Assembly: GCA_022827185.1 (NCBI GenBank)
Contig: JAJDTM010000017.1
Location: 62,001-126,000, forward strand
DNA length: 64,000 nucleotides
Origin: Candidatus Poribacteria bacterium
Lineage (GTDB): Bacteria > Poribacteria > WGA-4E > WGA-3G
Reading direction: 5' to 3'
The position numbers and the translations under genes were made by a program. The notes beneath the pieces were generated by a model. It did no database searches. It was given only the letters and a program-made list of their open reading frames with translations, and had not been told where the DNA came from. Below, piece by piece: positions 34,694 to 42,692 of this stretch; positions within the stretch are counted from its first letter, which is position 1; the number at the start of each line of letters is the position of its first letter.

Positions 34694-35563
34694 TTAGGTT
34701 TCTCCTTGCTGATTTGGAGTTGAGTTGGCAAGGTTGGCATCCATAGTTTGGAGTTGCTGCTTGGGAATCAGGTCGATATATTGAGAGATGACGCGTCTTG
34801 AAAGCCGTGTGATCTGCGAGATTTTATCAATATCAGCGATAGCGGTGCGCACGACTTTCACGGACTCATAATCTCGGATGTATCGGTCAACCGCCTCCTT
34901 AGAGTGCTTGGTTTTCGCAGCAATAGTGGGTGTCAGATGTCCTTGAAGATAGAGGGCTATGATCTCTTTCTTATGGGTAATCGCCCCGGATAAGTCATGG
35001 ATATTGCCTCGAGTGGGTAAGATGTCTCCAGTGGTTTTTTGCCATTCATTGACATAATCACAGACGACGGCATCACAGACGTTGAGCAAGACTGCCAAGT
35101 CGAGTTGTGTCAATAAGGCCCCTTGGTCATAAGCTTGATGACACCAGCGGACCAAGCGATTGATCCGCAGTTGCCGGGAGGTGAAACCGTTGCGGAAGGA
35201 TTCAATGTCCTCTGTGGCGAGATAGGTCAGGATGATGGGTTTCATGCGAGTTTTGATGATGGACTTTCCCCTTTCTGGATGTTCTTCAATCGGGACTGCC
35301 ATCCAAACGAGGTGTCCATAACTCAGGTATAGCTCCTCGGGGAGTGCGTCGCCGGTGGCGAGTTTTTCCAAAGGGAGGGTAATGACGAAATAGTCTTCAA
35401 CAGTCTTGAGAATATCATCAACAATAGCCGTGGCAGTGACTTCGCCTTTGTCATAGCCGTAGTCATTGAGAAAGCGATGGATCAGCAACTGTCGTAGAGA
35501 TTTATCGTTGATACGTCTGAACTTCTTCTCGTTGATTTGTGTGCGCGTCAGAGATTTGCTCAT
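34694..35563 (-). CDS. DUF1670-family protein (second of a pair)
   Basis: Protein of 289 residues resembling the DUF1670 family. Two helix-turn-helix-like segments are visible: QGALLTQLDLAVLLNVCDAV near residue 150 and LTPTIAAKTKHSKEAVDRYI near 215. Between them lies the conserved LPTRGNIHDLSGAITHKKEI. The ends are polar and low in complexity. Overlaps the upstream paralogue by ATGA (35560-35563), so the two are translationally coupled. DUF1670 proteins have no established function; DNA binding is inferred from the helix-turn-helix pattern. Confidence 0.82.
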   Translation of the reverse strand: MSKSLTRTQINEKKFRRINDKSLRQLLIHRFLNDYGYDKGEVTATAIVDDILKTVEDYFVITLPLEKLATGDALPEELYLSYGHLVWMAVPIEEHPERGKSIIKTRMKPIILTYLATEDIESFRNGFTSRQLRINRLVRWCHQAYDQGALLTQLDLAVLLNVCDAVVCDYVNEWQKTTGDILPTRGNIHDLSGAITHKKEIIALYLQGHLTPTIAAKTKHSKEAVDRYIRDYESVKVVRTAIADIDKISQITRLSRRVISQYIDLIPKQQLQTMDANLANSTPNQQGET

Positions 35564-36360
35564 CGGAGAGCCTCCTTTTTTTCATCGACTGGCTCTGGGT
35601 GAAGGAGCTGGGTCATGCGGTCGGTGTGTTGGTATTGCTCATAGAGTGCGAGATACTCGCGGATCAGCCGGTCTGAGAAGTGAGAAATCAGGCGTATCTG
35701 TGCGTCAGGAAAGCCTTGATGATGGAGTGTGGCAACTTGTGTGAAGTCTCTGAGGTAGCGGTAGACGGCTCTTTCGGAGTGGTTGGTCTTTTTCTCAATC
35801 TCGGTGAAGGTGTATGCCTTGAAATACAACTCAAGAATCTGCGTCTTATGAGACAGACCGGGGCCCATATCGTGTTTCGCGCCGCGCGTCATGACGAAAT
35901 ATCCTTCCTGCTTCAAGGCGCGAATATCGCGTTTGACGGTGGCAGGAGAGGTGGTTAATAAGACGGCTAAATCTTCATAACTCAGCAATGCGTCTTGGTC
36001 ATAAGTTTCTTGGGTCAATCGGAGGATACGGTGGCGCCTGAGTCCTGCGAGTCCATAATCAGCTAAAACTTGCAAATCATTTTGGACATCATTGAGGGTA
36101 AGCCGACAAGAGACTTTTTTTGCTAAAGCGATATGTTTGCCAGCGGGTTGGTCTGCGGCAACGGCTTCATAACAGATTTGCCCGGATGTCAGTTGCACAT
36201 CGGCATGTTGAGCAAAATAGTCAGAAATTTGGTTATAGTAGGCTTCAGCAATGAGTGGCATGAGATTAAAGTCTGCTGAAATCTTCTGAATAATGGCAGC
36301 TCTGGCATTCTTGGATTCGAGACGGTTGATACCGTAAGCGGTATCCTTCTCGCGTTTCAT
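35560..36360 (-). CDS. DUF1670-family protein (first of a pair)
   Basis: Protein of 266 residues from the ATG at 36360, which follows GGAGGTCACT; an ATG 12 bases upstream overlaps that site. Same layout as the next gene: a helix-turn-helix (QDALLSYEDLAVLLTTSPATV then KRDIRALKQEGYFV), the conserved MTRGAKHDMGPGLSHKTQIL, and a second helix-turn-helix (YTFTEIEKKTNHSERAVYRY). The N-terminal halves of the two proteins differ, so they probably form a heterodimer or bind different sites. The promoter region upstream carries a direct repeat that may be their operator. Confidence 0.82.
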   Translation of the reverse strand: MKREKDTAYGINRLESKNARAAIIQKISADFNLMPLIAEAYYNQISDYFAQHADVQLTSGQICYEAVAADQPAGKHIALAKKVSCRLTLNDVQNDLQVLADYGLAGLRRHRILRLTQETYDQDALLSYEDLAVLLTTSPATVKRDIRALKQEGYFVMTRGAKHDMGPGLSHKTQILELYFKAYTFTEIEKKTNHSERAVYRYLRDFTQVATLHHQGFPDAQIRLISHFSDRLIREYLALYEQYQHTDRMTQLLHPEPVDEKKEALR

Positions 36361-36421
36361 AGTGACCTCCATGAGGAGAGTGTCGGTGATGCAAATACAT
36401 CTACCTGTTAGGTTAACTCAT

Positions 36422-36466
36422 ACTATAAGTATAACTCATGGGGTCATTTGATACAAACTATAAGTA
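36422..36466. promoter_or_regulatory. Direct repeats ACTATAAGTA (possible operator)
   Basis: ACTATAAGTA occurs at 36422-36431 and 36457-36466, starting 35 bp apart. The first copy overlaps the -10 of the DUF1670 promoter and the second overlaps its -35. AACTCAT is also repeated on both sides of the first copy. Arrangement suits autoregulation by a DNA-binding protein. Confidence 0.4.
36428..36456 (-). promoter_or_regulatory. Promoter of the DUF1670 pair
   Basis: Minus-strand TTGTAT (36456-36451), 17 bp spacer, TATACT (36433-36428); about 60 nt leader to the ATG at 36360. Confidence 0.5.
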
Positions 36467-36512
36467 AGTTCTGAAGAAGGGACTTCATCGTAGATCCAGA
36501 CGACATGTACTC

Positions 36513-36893
36513 TCACATCGCAGGGTCTTCTGACGCTGATTTCGGCATCGCGGGGTACTTTCCTTCGGCGATCAGTTTTTGTCGGGCTGCTTCTAAGCGT
36601 TCTTCCCAATTAATCAGAGTAGGGGTTCTGCCATACGCTTCTATGAGTTTCCCAGCTTCTTCATCCATGAGCCTCTCACGTTCAAGGTAGACCTCTACTT
36701 CCTCCTTGTTGGCGAGATAATAGAGGATGGTGGCGTAGATCTCCTCCATGGATAAAGTCGGGAAGCGGCTGTGAAGTTCATCAACTTTTTTGCCTTGTCG
36801 ATACTTATTTAATACGTGTTGAATAGCAATTCGATGTCCTTTGATGCGTATGTCGATTTCGCTGTTGAAGTCGAAGTAGTCTTGCAGTTCCAT
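36513..36893 (-). CDS. DUF433-family antitoxin-like protein, third gene of an antitoxin-toxin-antitoxin operon
   Basis: Protein of 126 residues. The DUF433 helical domain is at the N-terminus (IRIKGHRIAIQHVLNKYRQG, FPTLSMEEIYATILYYLANK, 15-70), followed by a charged tail ending MPKSASEDPAM that may bind a toxin. Its GAGGT Shine-Dalgarno site overlaps the stop of the DUF5615 gene, three bases away. It resembles the protein at 37250-37618 in its N-terminal 75 residues but has a different tail. Confidence 0.82.
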   Translation of the reverse strand: MELQDYFDFNSEIDIRIKGHRIAIQHVLNKYRQGKKVDELHSRFPTLSMEEIYATILYYLANKEEVEVYLERERLMDEEAGKLIEAYGRTPTLINWEERLEAARQKLIAEGKYPAMPKSASEDPAM

Positions 36894-36896
36894 TCT

Positions 36897-37253
36897 TTAC
36901 CTCTTTTTTTCTGGAAGATATAGTATAACATCTTGATGTCGTTCAGGTGTGAAAGCGTTCCAAATCCTACGCAACTCTTTGACGTAAGTCCCGATTGAGG
37001 TCCGCTGTGGGAAACAAAGAATTCCGGGGACATGCCCGCCAACCTGCAAATGCTCGGTAAGGTGACTTGGTATGGTCGTCCGGTTGTTGGTAATTAGGAT
37101 GTAGTTATTGTGCTCAATCCACACCAGAATGTCTGGATCAGGTGTTCCTAACGGTGGCGCGTCCTCGTCTCCAATAAGTCGAACATGCATTTCAGGGAGT
37201 TGTTCCTGAATTGCATGCTTGAGGTGTTCATCAAGAAGAAATCGGGGTCTCAT
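36897..37253 (-). CDS. DUF5615 PIN-like toxin-type protein
   Basis: Protein of 118 residues of the PIN-like DUF5615 group, which pairs with DUF433 proteins as VapC-like toxin and VapB-like antitoxin. Acidic pocket residues are RFLLDEHLKHAI (Asp8-Glu9) and GTPDPDILVWIE (Asp near 39). The third position, ILITNNRTTIPSHL, has Asn where many PIN nucleases have Asp, as is common in this subgroup. Starts within the stop of the upstream DUF433 gene (ATGA, 37250-37253). RNase activity is predicted, not shown. Confidence 0.82.
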   Translation of the reverse strand: MRPRFLLDEHLKHAIQEQLPEMHVRLIGDEDAPPLGTPDPDILVWIEHNNYILITNNRTTIPSHLTEHLQVGGHVPGILCFPQRTSIGTYVKELRRIWNAFTPERHQDVILYLPEKKR

Positions 37254-37618
37254 GCCGGTTCATCCCAAAGCGGGTTGAACTTTCCTGAAGCAATCTGTTT
37301 TTCCCGCTCTTTTCGCAGATGTTCTCGCTCTTCAACGAATAGGAGTGTGGGGCCCTGGGTTCGCTGCCATTCTTTTTCTGATTTTCTTTTTTGTTGCCTT
37401 ACCCGTTCTAAGTAAGCCTCCACCTCGGTTTTGTTCGCCTCATAGTAGAGGAGTGTAGCGTAGATTTTCTCTAAGGGCAGTTTTGGAAAGCAGTGCAGAA
37501 TTTCCTCAGGTTCTTTGCCTTGTAAATGTTTTTTTAACACCTCATCAATATAAACGCGATGCCCTTTGATGCGGATGCTGGTTTCATCAATAAATTCGAA
37601 ATAGTCTTGCACATCCAT
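37250..37618 (-). CDS. DUF433-family antitoxin-like protein, first gene of the operon
   Basis: Protein of 122 residues. DUF433 domain at the N-terminus (IRIKGHRVYIDEVLKKHLQG, FPKLPLEKIYATLLYYEANK), then a very charged helix (RVRQQKRKSEKEWQ) and a C-terminal tail ending KFNPLWDEPA. AAAGGAGAT precedes the ATG at 37618, and a TTGACT/TAAAAT promoter lies about 30 bases upstream. Probably the cognate antitoxin of the DUF5615 protein, whose start it overlaps. Confidence 0.83.
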   Translation of the reverse strand: MDVQDYFEFIDETSIRIKGHRVYIDEVLKKHLQGKEPEEILHCFPKLPLEKIYATLLYYEANKTEVEAYLERVRQQKRKSEKEWQRTQGPTLLFVEEREHLRKEREKQIASGKFNPLWDEPA

Positions 37619-37648
37619 CGTCTATCTCCTTTTGCGTGATGTTTTAAA

Positions 37649-37677
37649 ATTTTAAATGAAGATAGGCAGAAAGTCAA
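37649..37677 (-). promoter_or_regulatory. Promoter of the DUF433/DUF5615 operon
   Basis: Minus-strand TTGACT (37677-37672), 17 bp spacer, TAAAAT (37654-37649). Confidence 0.6.
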
Positions 37678-37731
37678 GGAATAATTGCAAGTTTTCAGAC
37701 TGTAGGTATTGGCTACAAGTTTGACACACGC

Positions 37732-38442
37732 CTATTGCGGGGACCACGCCATGACGGTGCCGAAACTGGCGAATATGCTATTTTCACCACTTGTCAGGAT
37801 GCGTGAGCCTTGCACGACGACCCGTGCATCGCGGCTCGTGATTTTATAACTGACAGGGGCATCTTTGGCAATTAGCGGTTCACCGTTTTCGGCTTTGAGT
37901 TTATCGAGTCGGTAATGCACCGATCGATGCGCTGGCACATCAAATTCACAGGAGACGTTCTCCAGCGCAGTATCCTCATAAAGTACCTCAAGGAGACAAC
38001 GGGTGTCTATATCGGCGGTGTTGGAGATACAGATGGATTCGTGTGAGAAATAGCCACCGCCGTGTTGTTCCCATTCCTGCTCTGCTGGGGTTAATGCTGC
38101 CATGTAACCGTCTGGGATAACCCAGACATAAGCCCCGTCACCCTCTGAAGTGTAGCATTTGAGTGCCTCTGCTATTGTTTCTGGTGCTTCTGCCACGTCG
38201 TCTAAAAAAATGACGAGAAACCGGGAGTGGAATCCGATTCCCTTCGCAGAATTGGTATGTTTTAACTCGCCTGTTACGTTTAGGCATAATTTTTTTGCTG
38301 ATAGCATCGTGAGGCGACTAATCCCTTGTGAGGCGAACCAATCGCCAAACATGTCATTCAGGAGTGTTGTTAAGATTTCAGGATTTGAGATACCTGCCTG
38401 TTTATAATCTTGGATTGTTGCCAGTAGTGTTCCAAATGTCAT
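37732..38442 (-). CDS. Protein with C-terminal sensory-rhodopsin-transducer (ASRT-like) domain
   Basis: Protein of 236 residues. From about residue 103 to the end it matches the beta-sandwich family of the Anabaena sensory rhodopsin transducer: AYVWVIPDGYM, HESICISNTADIDTRCLLEV, LYEDTALENVSCEFDVPAHR, RVVVQGSRILTSGENSIFAS and a final FGTVMAW. The family's own members are about 125 residues. The first hundred residues are an extra helical/alpha-beta segment (LLATIQDYKQAGISNPEILT and FLVIFLDDVAEAPETIAEAL) that I do not recognise. ASRT-like proteins bind DNA or carbohydrate-like ligands in proposed models; no rhodopsin gene is present in the window. Confidence 0.75.
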   Translation of the reverse strand: MTFGTLLATIQDYKQAGISNPEILTTLLNDMFGDWFASQGISRLTMLSAKKLCLNVTGELKHTNSAKGIGFHSRFLVIFLDDVAEAPETIAEALKCYTSEGDGAYVWVIPDGYMAALTPAEQEWEQHGGGYFSHESICISNTADIDTRCLLEVLYEDTALENVSCEFDVPAHRSVHYRLDKLKAENGEPLIAKDAPVSYKITSRDARVVVQGSRILTSGENSIFASFGTVMAWSPQ

Positions 38443-38457
38443 AGTATTCCTCTTTGT

Positions 38458-38484
38458 TACGGCACATCGGCGTGTGCCTACTAC
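38458..38484 (+). repeat. Dispersed repeat family C, copy C4
   Basis: TACGGCACATCGGCGTGTGC followed by CTACTAC, upstream of the ASRT-domain gene. Confidence 0.6.
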
Positions 38485-38485
38485 C

Positions 38486-38830
38486 CTATACCATCCATCG
38501 TTCGCTGATGCCGAGCAGTGCCATCAACGCCTGCAAAAGCACACTTTCAGCATGGGTTCCAACGAATTGGCGGTGTGTATCAATATAGGTGCCGTAATCG
38601 GCAGCCCACTCTCGAAAATAGGTCTGGTATTCCCAACCGTCTGCGGTGCGTTGGAAGACTGACCGATCTGGGTAGGGTAGTTTCTGTGTTAGGAGTTGTT
38701 GTAGTTGTTCGGATGTCGGTATCCATACGTCTTCGGTATCTGCTGTTTCGGGACGGAGTGCTTGGATTTCAGGGTGCCGACATTGCTCTAAGTATTCTTG
38801 CGGGTATTTCTGTTGCTCGGATTGATCCAT
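38486..38830 (-). CDS. Unknown protein of 114 residues
   Basis: Not recognised. A soluble, Gln- and Tyr-rich protein: YPQEYLEQCRHPEIQALRPE, EDVWIPTSEQLQQLLTQKL, a middle with GWEYQTYFREWAADYGTYID, then FVGTHAESVLLQALMALLGI. No membrane segment and no clear Shine-Dalgarno site. The full-length frame and sensible composition suggest a real gene. It lies between a small membrane protein gene and the ASRT-domain gene on the same strand. Confidence 0.6.
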   Translation of the reverse strand: MDQSEQQKYPQEYLEQCRHPEIQALRPETADTEDVWIPTSEQLQQLLTQKLPYPDRSVFQRTADGWEYQTYFREWAADYGTYIDTHRQFVGTHAESVLLQALMALLGISERWMV

Positions 38831-38892
38831 GTAGTGCGATATGCTTTTATCAAACTCACGTTAAAGTGTAGTGGTGATAGCCTTACTAATGC

Positions 38893-39198
38893 TTATGCTT
38901 CTTCGGTTTCTGTTGTTTCTGTGGTGGCGATCGGGATATCTGGGTTTAGGCGTGAGTGATGCATCGCCCAATAGATAGCTGCTGTGATTACACCGCCAAT
39001 GAGGGTCGCTATACACCATATCGCAGGACCTGCTATAATCAAAGTTCGTACGCGATCTAAGTCAGTTGCGTCTCGGTAGACGGCTATCGCAAAGACGATA
39101 TGTACCAGAACTGTTAGGATTACAGCACTCATTCCCAAAAATCCGCCTAAAGCACCAAATAGAGCCGTGAATTCCAAGTCTATGAAATTAAGATCCAT
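38893..39198 (-). CDS. Small membrane protein, function unknown
   Basis: Protein of 101 residues from the ATG at 39198, where GGAGG lies eight bases upstream; the longer frame has no site. Two strongly hydrophobic stretches (LFGALGGFLGMSAVILTVLV and LIIAGPAIWCIATLIGGVIT) with a charged loop RDATDLDRVR between them suggest two transmembrane helices, and a Thr/Glu-rich tail TTETTETEEA follows. Not recognised. Confidence 0.65.
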   Translation of the reverse strand: MDLNFIDLEFTALFGALGGFLGMSAVILTVLVHIVFAIAVYRDATDLDRVRTLIIAGPAIWCIATLIGGVITAAIYWAMHHSRLNPDIPIATTETTETEEA

Positions 39199-39368
39199 TT
39201 CTGCATCCTCCGTGTTGATTTCAACGGATATTATACAGTGTGGATGCTTAATTGTCAACGTTTCTTGGTAAGGGTTTCGGAGGTATTCAGTTTTCAGCAA
39301 TTAGCAATCACAGCGGGTCGCGAGCGCAGCTCGCTCCTACAAGGTTCTGCTATACAACAAAATTTTCC

Positions 39369-39397
39369 TTGCAGTTTCGCCCTAATCTATGTATAAT
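39369..39397 (+). promoter_or_regulatory. Promoter of the restriction-modification gene
   Basis: TTGCAG (39369-39374), 17 bp spacer, TATAAT (39392-39397), about 40 bases upstream of the ATG at 39439. Confidence 0.6.
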
Positions 39398-39438
39398 TTG
39401 ACATTGTTTCGTTCACCTACAGCATATAGGGAAAGGAC

Positions 39439-42400
39439 ATGCCAGATTTCAATATCAAACCGACACACAAGCCCATCAAAAACTACTATGCTGAACTCGA
39501 AAAATATGCGCAGTACGGCGTAGAAAATGAAGGCACTGTCCGCACCGCATTCCAAAACTTGCTCCAGCATTACTGCCATCGCTCTGACCTCACACTCCTC
39601 TGTGAAAAAGCACATTACACCCCAGAAAACAGACGTATCCAACCGGATGGTGAAGTCGTCGATACTTACGGTCTACCACACGGCTACTGGGAAGCGAAAG
39701 ATACCCAAGACGACCTTCACACTGAAGCAGATAAGAAGTTTGCGGCAGGTTACCCCTCGAAAAATATCGTCATCCAATCTCCGACCCATGCCCTTCTCTA
39801 TCAACACGGACGACTCCAACTTGACCTTGACATCACCGAGCCGAGAAACCTCATCCAAGTGCTCCAGACCTTCTTCACCTATCAAGCGGAGAATATCTCA
39901 GCATGGCATACCGCCGTCGCTGAATTCAAAGACACGGTGCCGGAACTCGGGGACAAATTGGCGGCATTAATCGAAACGGAACGCCAAAACAATCCGCATT
40001 TTCAGGAAGCGTTTACCCGTTTTCATCAACAGTGTCAAGCCTCAATGAATCCGAACCTCTCCGTCGCTGCTGTGGAGGAGATGCTCATCCAGCATCTGTT
40101 GACAGAACGTATCTTCCGCACGGTCTTTGATAATCCCGACTTTACGCGCCGAAATATTATCGCTCGTGAAATTGAGACTGTCATTGATGTGCTCACAGAA
40201 CGGACACTGAATCGTTCCGAGTTTCTCCGCCCTCTGGAGCCGTTCTACGCTGCGATCGAGCAGACTGCCGGTACGATTACCGATTTCTCCCAAAAACAGG
40301 GTTTTCTCAACACCGTCTACGAGCAGTTTTTTCAAGGATTTTCCGTCAAAGTCGCCGATACGCACGGCATCGTCTACACACCACAGCCGATCGTCGATTT
40401 CATGGTGAAAAGCGTTGCGCATCTTTTACAGACCGAGTTTGATCGTTCACTTTCGGATAGTGGCGTGCATATCATCGACCCGTTCGTCGGCACTGGCAAC
40501 TTCATCGTCCGCATTATGCAGGCGTTGGATCCCATCTCACTGGAACGCAAATATACGGCGGATCCGCCGGAACTCCAGTGCAATGAGGTAATGCTCCTGC
40601 CCTACTACATCGCCAGTATGAACATCGAGCAAGAATACTACACGGCAACGCACCGGTATCTACCCTACGAAGGTATCTGTCTCGTGGATACGTTTGAGAT
40701 GATAGAGGACCAGCAGATGCAGCTCCTCACGCCTGCGAACACGGCACGCGTCGAAAAGCAGAAAGAGACTGATATGTTCGTCGTCATCGGCAATCCACCT
40801 TACAATATGGGGCAGGTTAACGAGAACGATAACAACAAAAACCGGAAGTATGAGACCATGGACCAGCGCGTTGCGGATACTTATGTAAAAGACTCCAAAG
40901 CAACGCTTAGAACTGCGCTCTACGATCCATACATAAAAGCAATTCGATGGGGGTTGGACAGGATTGATGACGAAGGCGTTGTCGCTTTCGTCACAAACAA
41001 CAGTTTTCTCAGCGGCGTGGCGTTTGACGGCATGCGGAAACACCTCGCCGAAGATTGCGATGCAATCTATATCCTCGATTTAGGTGGAAATGCGCGGAAA
41101 GGGTTAAAAGTCTCTGACGCGAATGTGTTCGGGATTCGCGTCGGCGTGAGCATCAACCTATTTGTAAAGAAAAAGGAAAACCGGTCGGAATTACCGCGTA
41201 TTTTCTACCATCGTACCCATGACTTGTGGGACAAGCAACAGAAATTCGACTTTCTGGATGAATGCCAACATACAGGCAATGTCCCGTGGCAACCGATCCA
41301 ACCCGACACGCGGCACACATGGCTGACTGAAGGACTCCACACCGAATTTGAGACCTTTATGCCAATGGGGACAAAAGAAGCGAAAGCATCAAAGGATGCA
41401 GCAAAAAATGTGATTTTTCAAACTTACAGTACCGGTATCCTCACTGGTCGTGATGCATGGATTTACAATTTTAATCGAAACGTGCTAACTGAAAACATAA
41501 GTAAAATGATCCAAACTTATAATACTGAAGTGACTCAATGGGGCCAAAGAACAGATCGAAATGTTAACCTTGATGATTTTGTGATACCTGATGATAAAGA
41601 AATCAAATGGAGTCGGAACTTAAAACGCGAATTGAAACAAAACAAAATTGCCGAATCCGCTGAACATAAGGTAAGAAATTCACTCTATCGTCCTTTCACG
41701 AAATCTAATCTGTTTTTTGATTCCATTATGAACGATGAAGTTTCCCTCTTCCCGTTCATCTTTCCCACGCCAGAAACCGAAATGGAAAATCGGGTGATAT
41801 GGCTTAAGGTCGGAAGAGACTGGCCGATGTTTGGATTAATGGTCAATCAACTTGCTGATCAATTGCCTCAAGGTGGTTCTCAATGCTTCCCCTTCTACAT
41901 CTACGACGCAGACGGCACCAACCGACGCGAAAACATCACCGATTGGGCATTGACAGAATTCCGTACCCATTACAACGACGACACCATCACCAAATGGGAC
42001 ATCTTCCACTACAATTACGGACTCCTGCATCACCCTGACTATCGCCAGAAATACGAAGCGAACCTCAAACGCGACCTGCCACACATCCCTTTCGCCGCGG
42101 ATTTCCGAGAATTCGCAGCAGCAGGTGCACGCTTAGCGGATCTCCACATCAACTACGAATCTCAACCTGAATACGATAAACTCAAGTTCGTCCAAACTCC
42201 GGATGTGCCGCTCAATTGGCGTGTCGAGAAGATGAAATTCTCCAAAGATAAAACCTCGCTCATCTACAACGATTTCCTGACACTATCGGGTATTCCTCCA
42301 AAGGTTTTTGATTATCGACTCGGCACGCGTTCGGCTTTGGAATGGGTGGTAGATCAGTATCGTGTGAAGACAGACAAGCGGAGCGGTATTGTTAACGACC

Positions 42401-42513
42401 CAAACCGTACGGACGATCCGCAGTATATTGTTAAGTTGATTGGGAAGATGATTATGGTGAGTTTGGAGACGGTGGATATTGTTGATGGGTTGCCTGCTTT
42501 AGAGATAAAGTAG
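39439..42513 (+). CDS. Single-chain restriction-modification enzyme (type IIG/ISP-like)
   Basis: Protein of 1024 residues that joins nuclease, methyltransferase and specificity modules. The N-terminus has a PD-(D/E)xK nuclease motif: Pro69-Asp70 and Glu85-Ala-Lys87 in GYWEAKD. A helical linker leads to an N6-adenine methyltransferase with VYTPQPIVDFMVKS, SAM motif I DPFVGTGNF (347-355) and motif IV NPPYNMGQ (452-455 for NPPY). The C-terminal 450 residues match the specificity region of ISP-type enzymes. No helicase motifs are seen, so it is shorter than the classical type ISP enzymes that translocate DNA. GGAAAGGAC precedes the ATG. Expected to protect against foreign DNA by cutting unmodified recognition sites. 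Confidence 0.9.
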   Translation: MPDFNIKPTHKPIKNYYAELEKYAQYGVENEGTVRTAFQNLLQHYCHRSDLTLLCEKAHYTPENRRIQPDGEVVDTYGLPHGYWEAKDTQDDLHTEADKKFAAGYPSKNIVIQSPTHALLYQHGRLQLDLDITEPRNLIQVLQTFFTYQAENISAWHTAVAEFKDTVPELGDKLAALIETERQNNPHFQEAFTRFHQQCQASMNPNLSVAAVEEMLIQHLLTERIFRTVFDNPDFTRRNIIAREIETVIDVLTERTLNRSEFLRPLEPFYAAIEQTAGTITDFSQKQGFLNTVYEQFFQGFSVKVADTHGIVYTPQPIVDFMVKSVAHLLQTEFDRSLSDSGVHIIDPFVGTGNFIVRIMQALDPISLERKYTADPPELQCNEVMLLPYYIASMNIEQEYYTATHRYLPYEGICLVDTFEMIEDQQMQLLTPANTARVEKQKETDMFVVIGNPPYNMGQVNENDNNKNRKYETMDQRVADTYVKDSKATLRTALYDPYIKAIRWGLDRIDDEGVVAFVTNNSFLSGVAFDGMRKHLAEDCDAIYILDLGGNARKGLKVSDANVFGIRVGVSINLFVKKKENRSELPRIFYHRTHDLWDKQQKFDFLDECQHTGNVPWQPIQPDTRHTWLTEGLHTEFETFMPMGTKEAKASKDAAKNVIFQTYSTGILTGRDAWIYNFNRNVLTENISKMIQTYNTEVTQWGQRTDRNVNLDDFVIPDDKEIKWSRNLKRELKQNKIAESAEHKVRNSLYRPFTKSNLFFDSIMNDEVSLFPFIFPTPETEMENRVIWLKVGRDWPMFGLMVNQLADQLPQGGSQCFPFYIYDADGTNRRENITDWALTEFRTHYNDDTITKWDIFHYNYGLLHHPDYRQKYEANLKRDLPHIPFAADFREFAAAGARLADLHINYESQPEYDKLKFVQTPDVPLNWRVEKMKFSKDKTSLIYNDFLTLSGIPPKVFDYRLGTRSALEWVVDQYRVKTDKRSGIVNDPNRTDDPQYIVKLIGKMIMVSLETVDIVDGLPALEIK

Positions 42514-42535
42514 TAGACATACGCCGGGTGCCGTA
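42510..42535 (-). repeat. Dispersed repeat family C, copy C5 (inverted)
   Basis: GTAGTAGACATACGCCGGGT then GCCGTA, reverse orientation relative to C1-C4, immediately after the restriction-modification gene. Confidence 0.55.
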
Positions 42536-42562
42536 ACCTTATAACTACAAATCCTATTTTTC

Positions 42563-42591
42563 TTGATTCTTTTCGTTAAATGTGCTACTAT
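42563..42591 (+). promoter_or_regulatory. Promoter of the SIR2 gene (twin of the promoter at 43929)
   Basis: TTGATT (42563-42568), 17 bp spacer, TACTAT (42586-42591), with TGTGC directly before the -10. The stretch from one base before the -35 to beyond the -10 differs from 43928-43960 at only three of 33 positions. Confidence 0.6.
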
Positions 42592-42692
42592 TTTGTTAAC
42601 CGTTGATTGTGAGGAGGTAAGGTCAAGGGGCCTGCATATCACTTGCAATGTCATTTCACAATAATATTGGAGAACGTTTAGTATAGCATTTC

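Noticed and set aside
34694..36372. Transposase of an insertion sequence
   Set aside because: The DUF1670 pair has helix-turn-helix segments but no DDE/DEDD or HUH catalytic motif, and no terminal inverted repeats flank the two genes.
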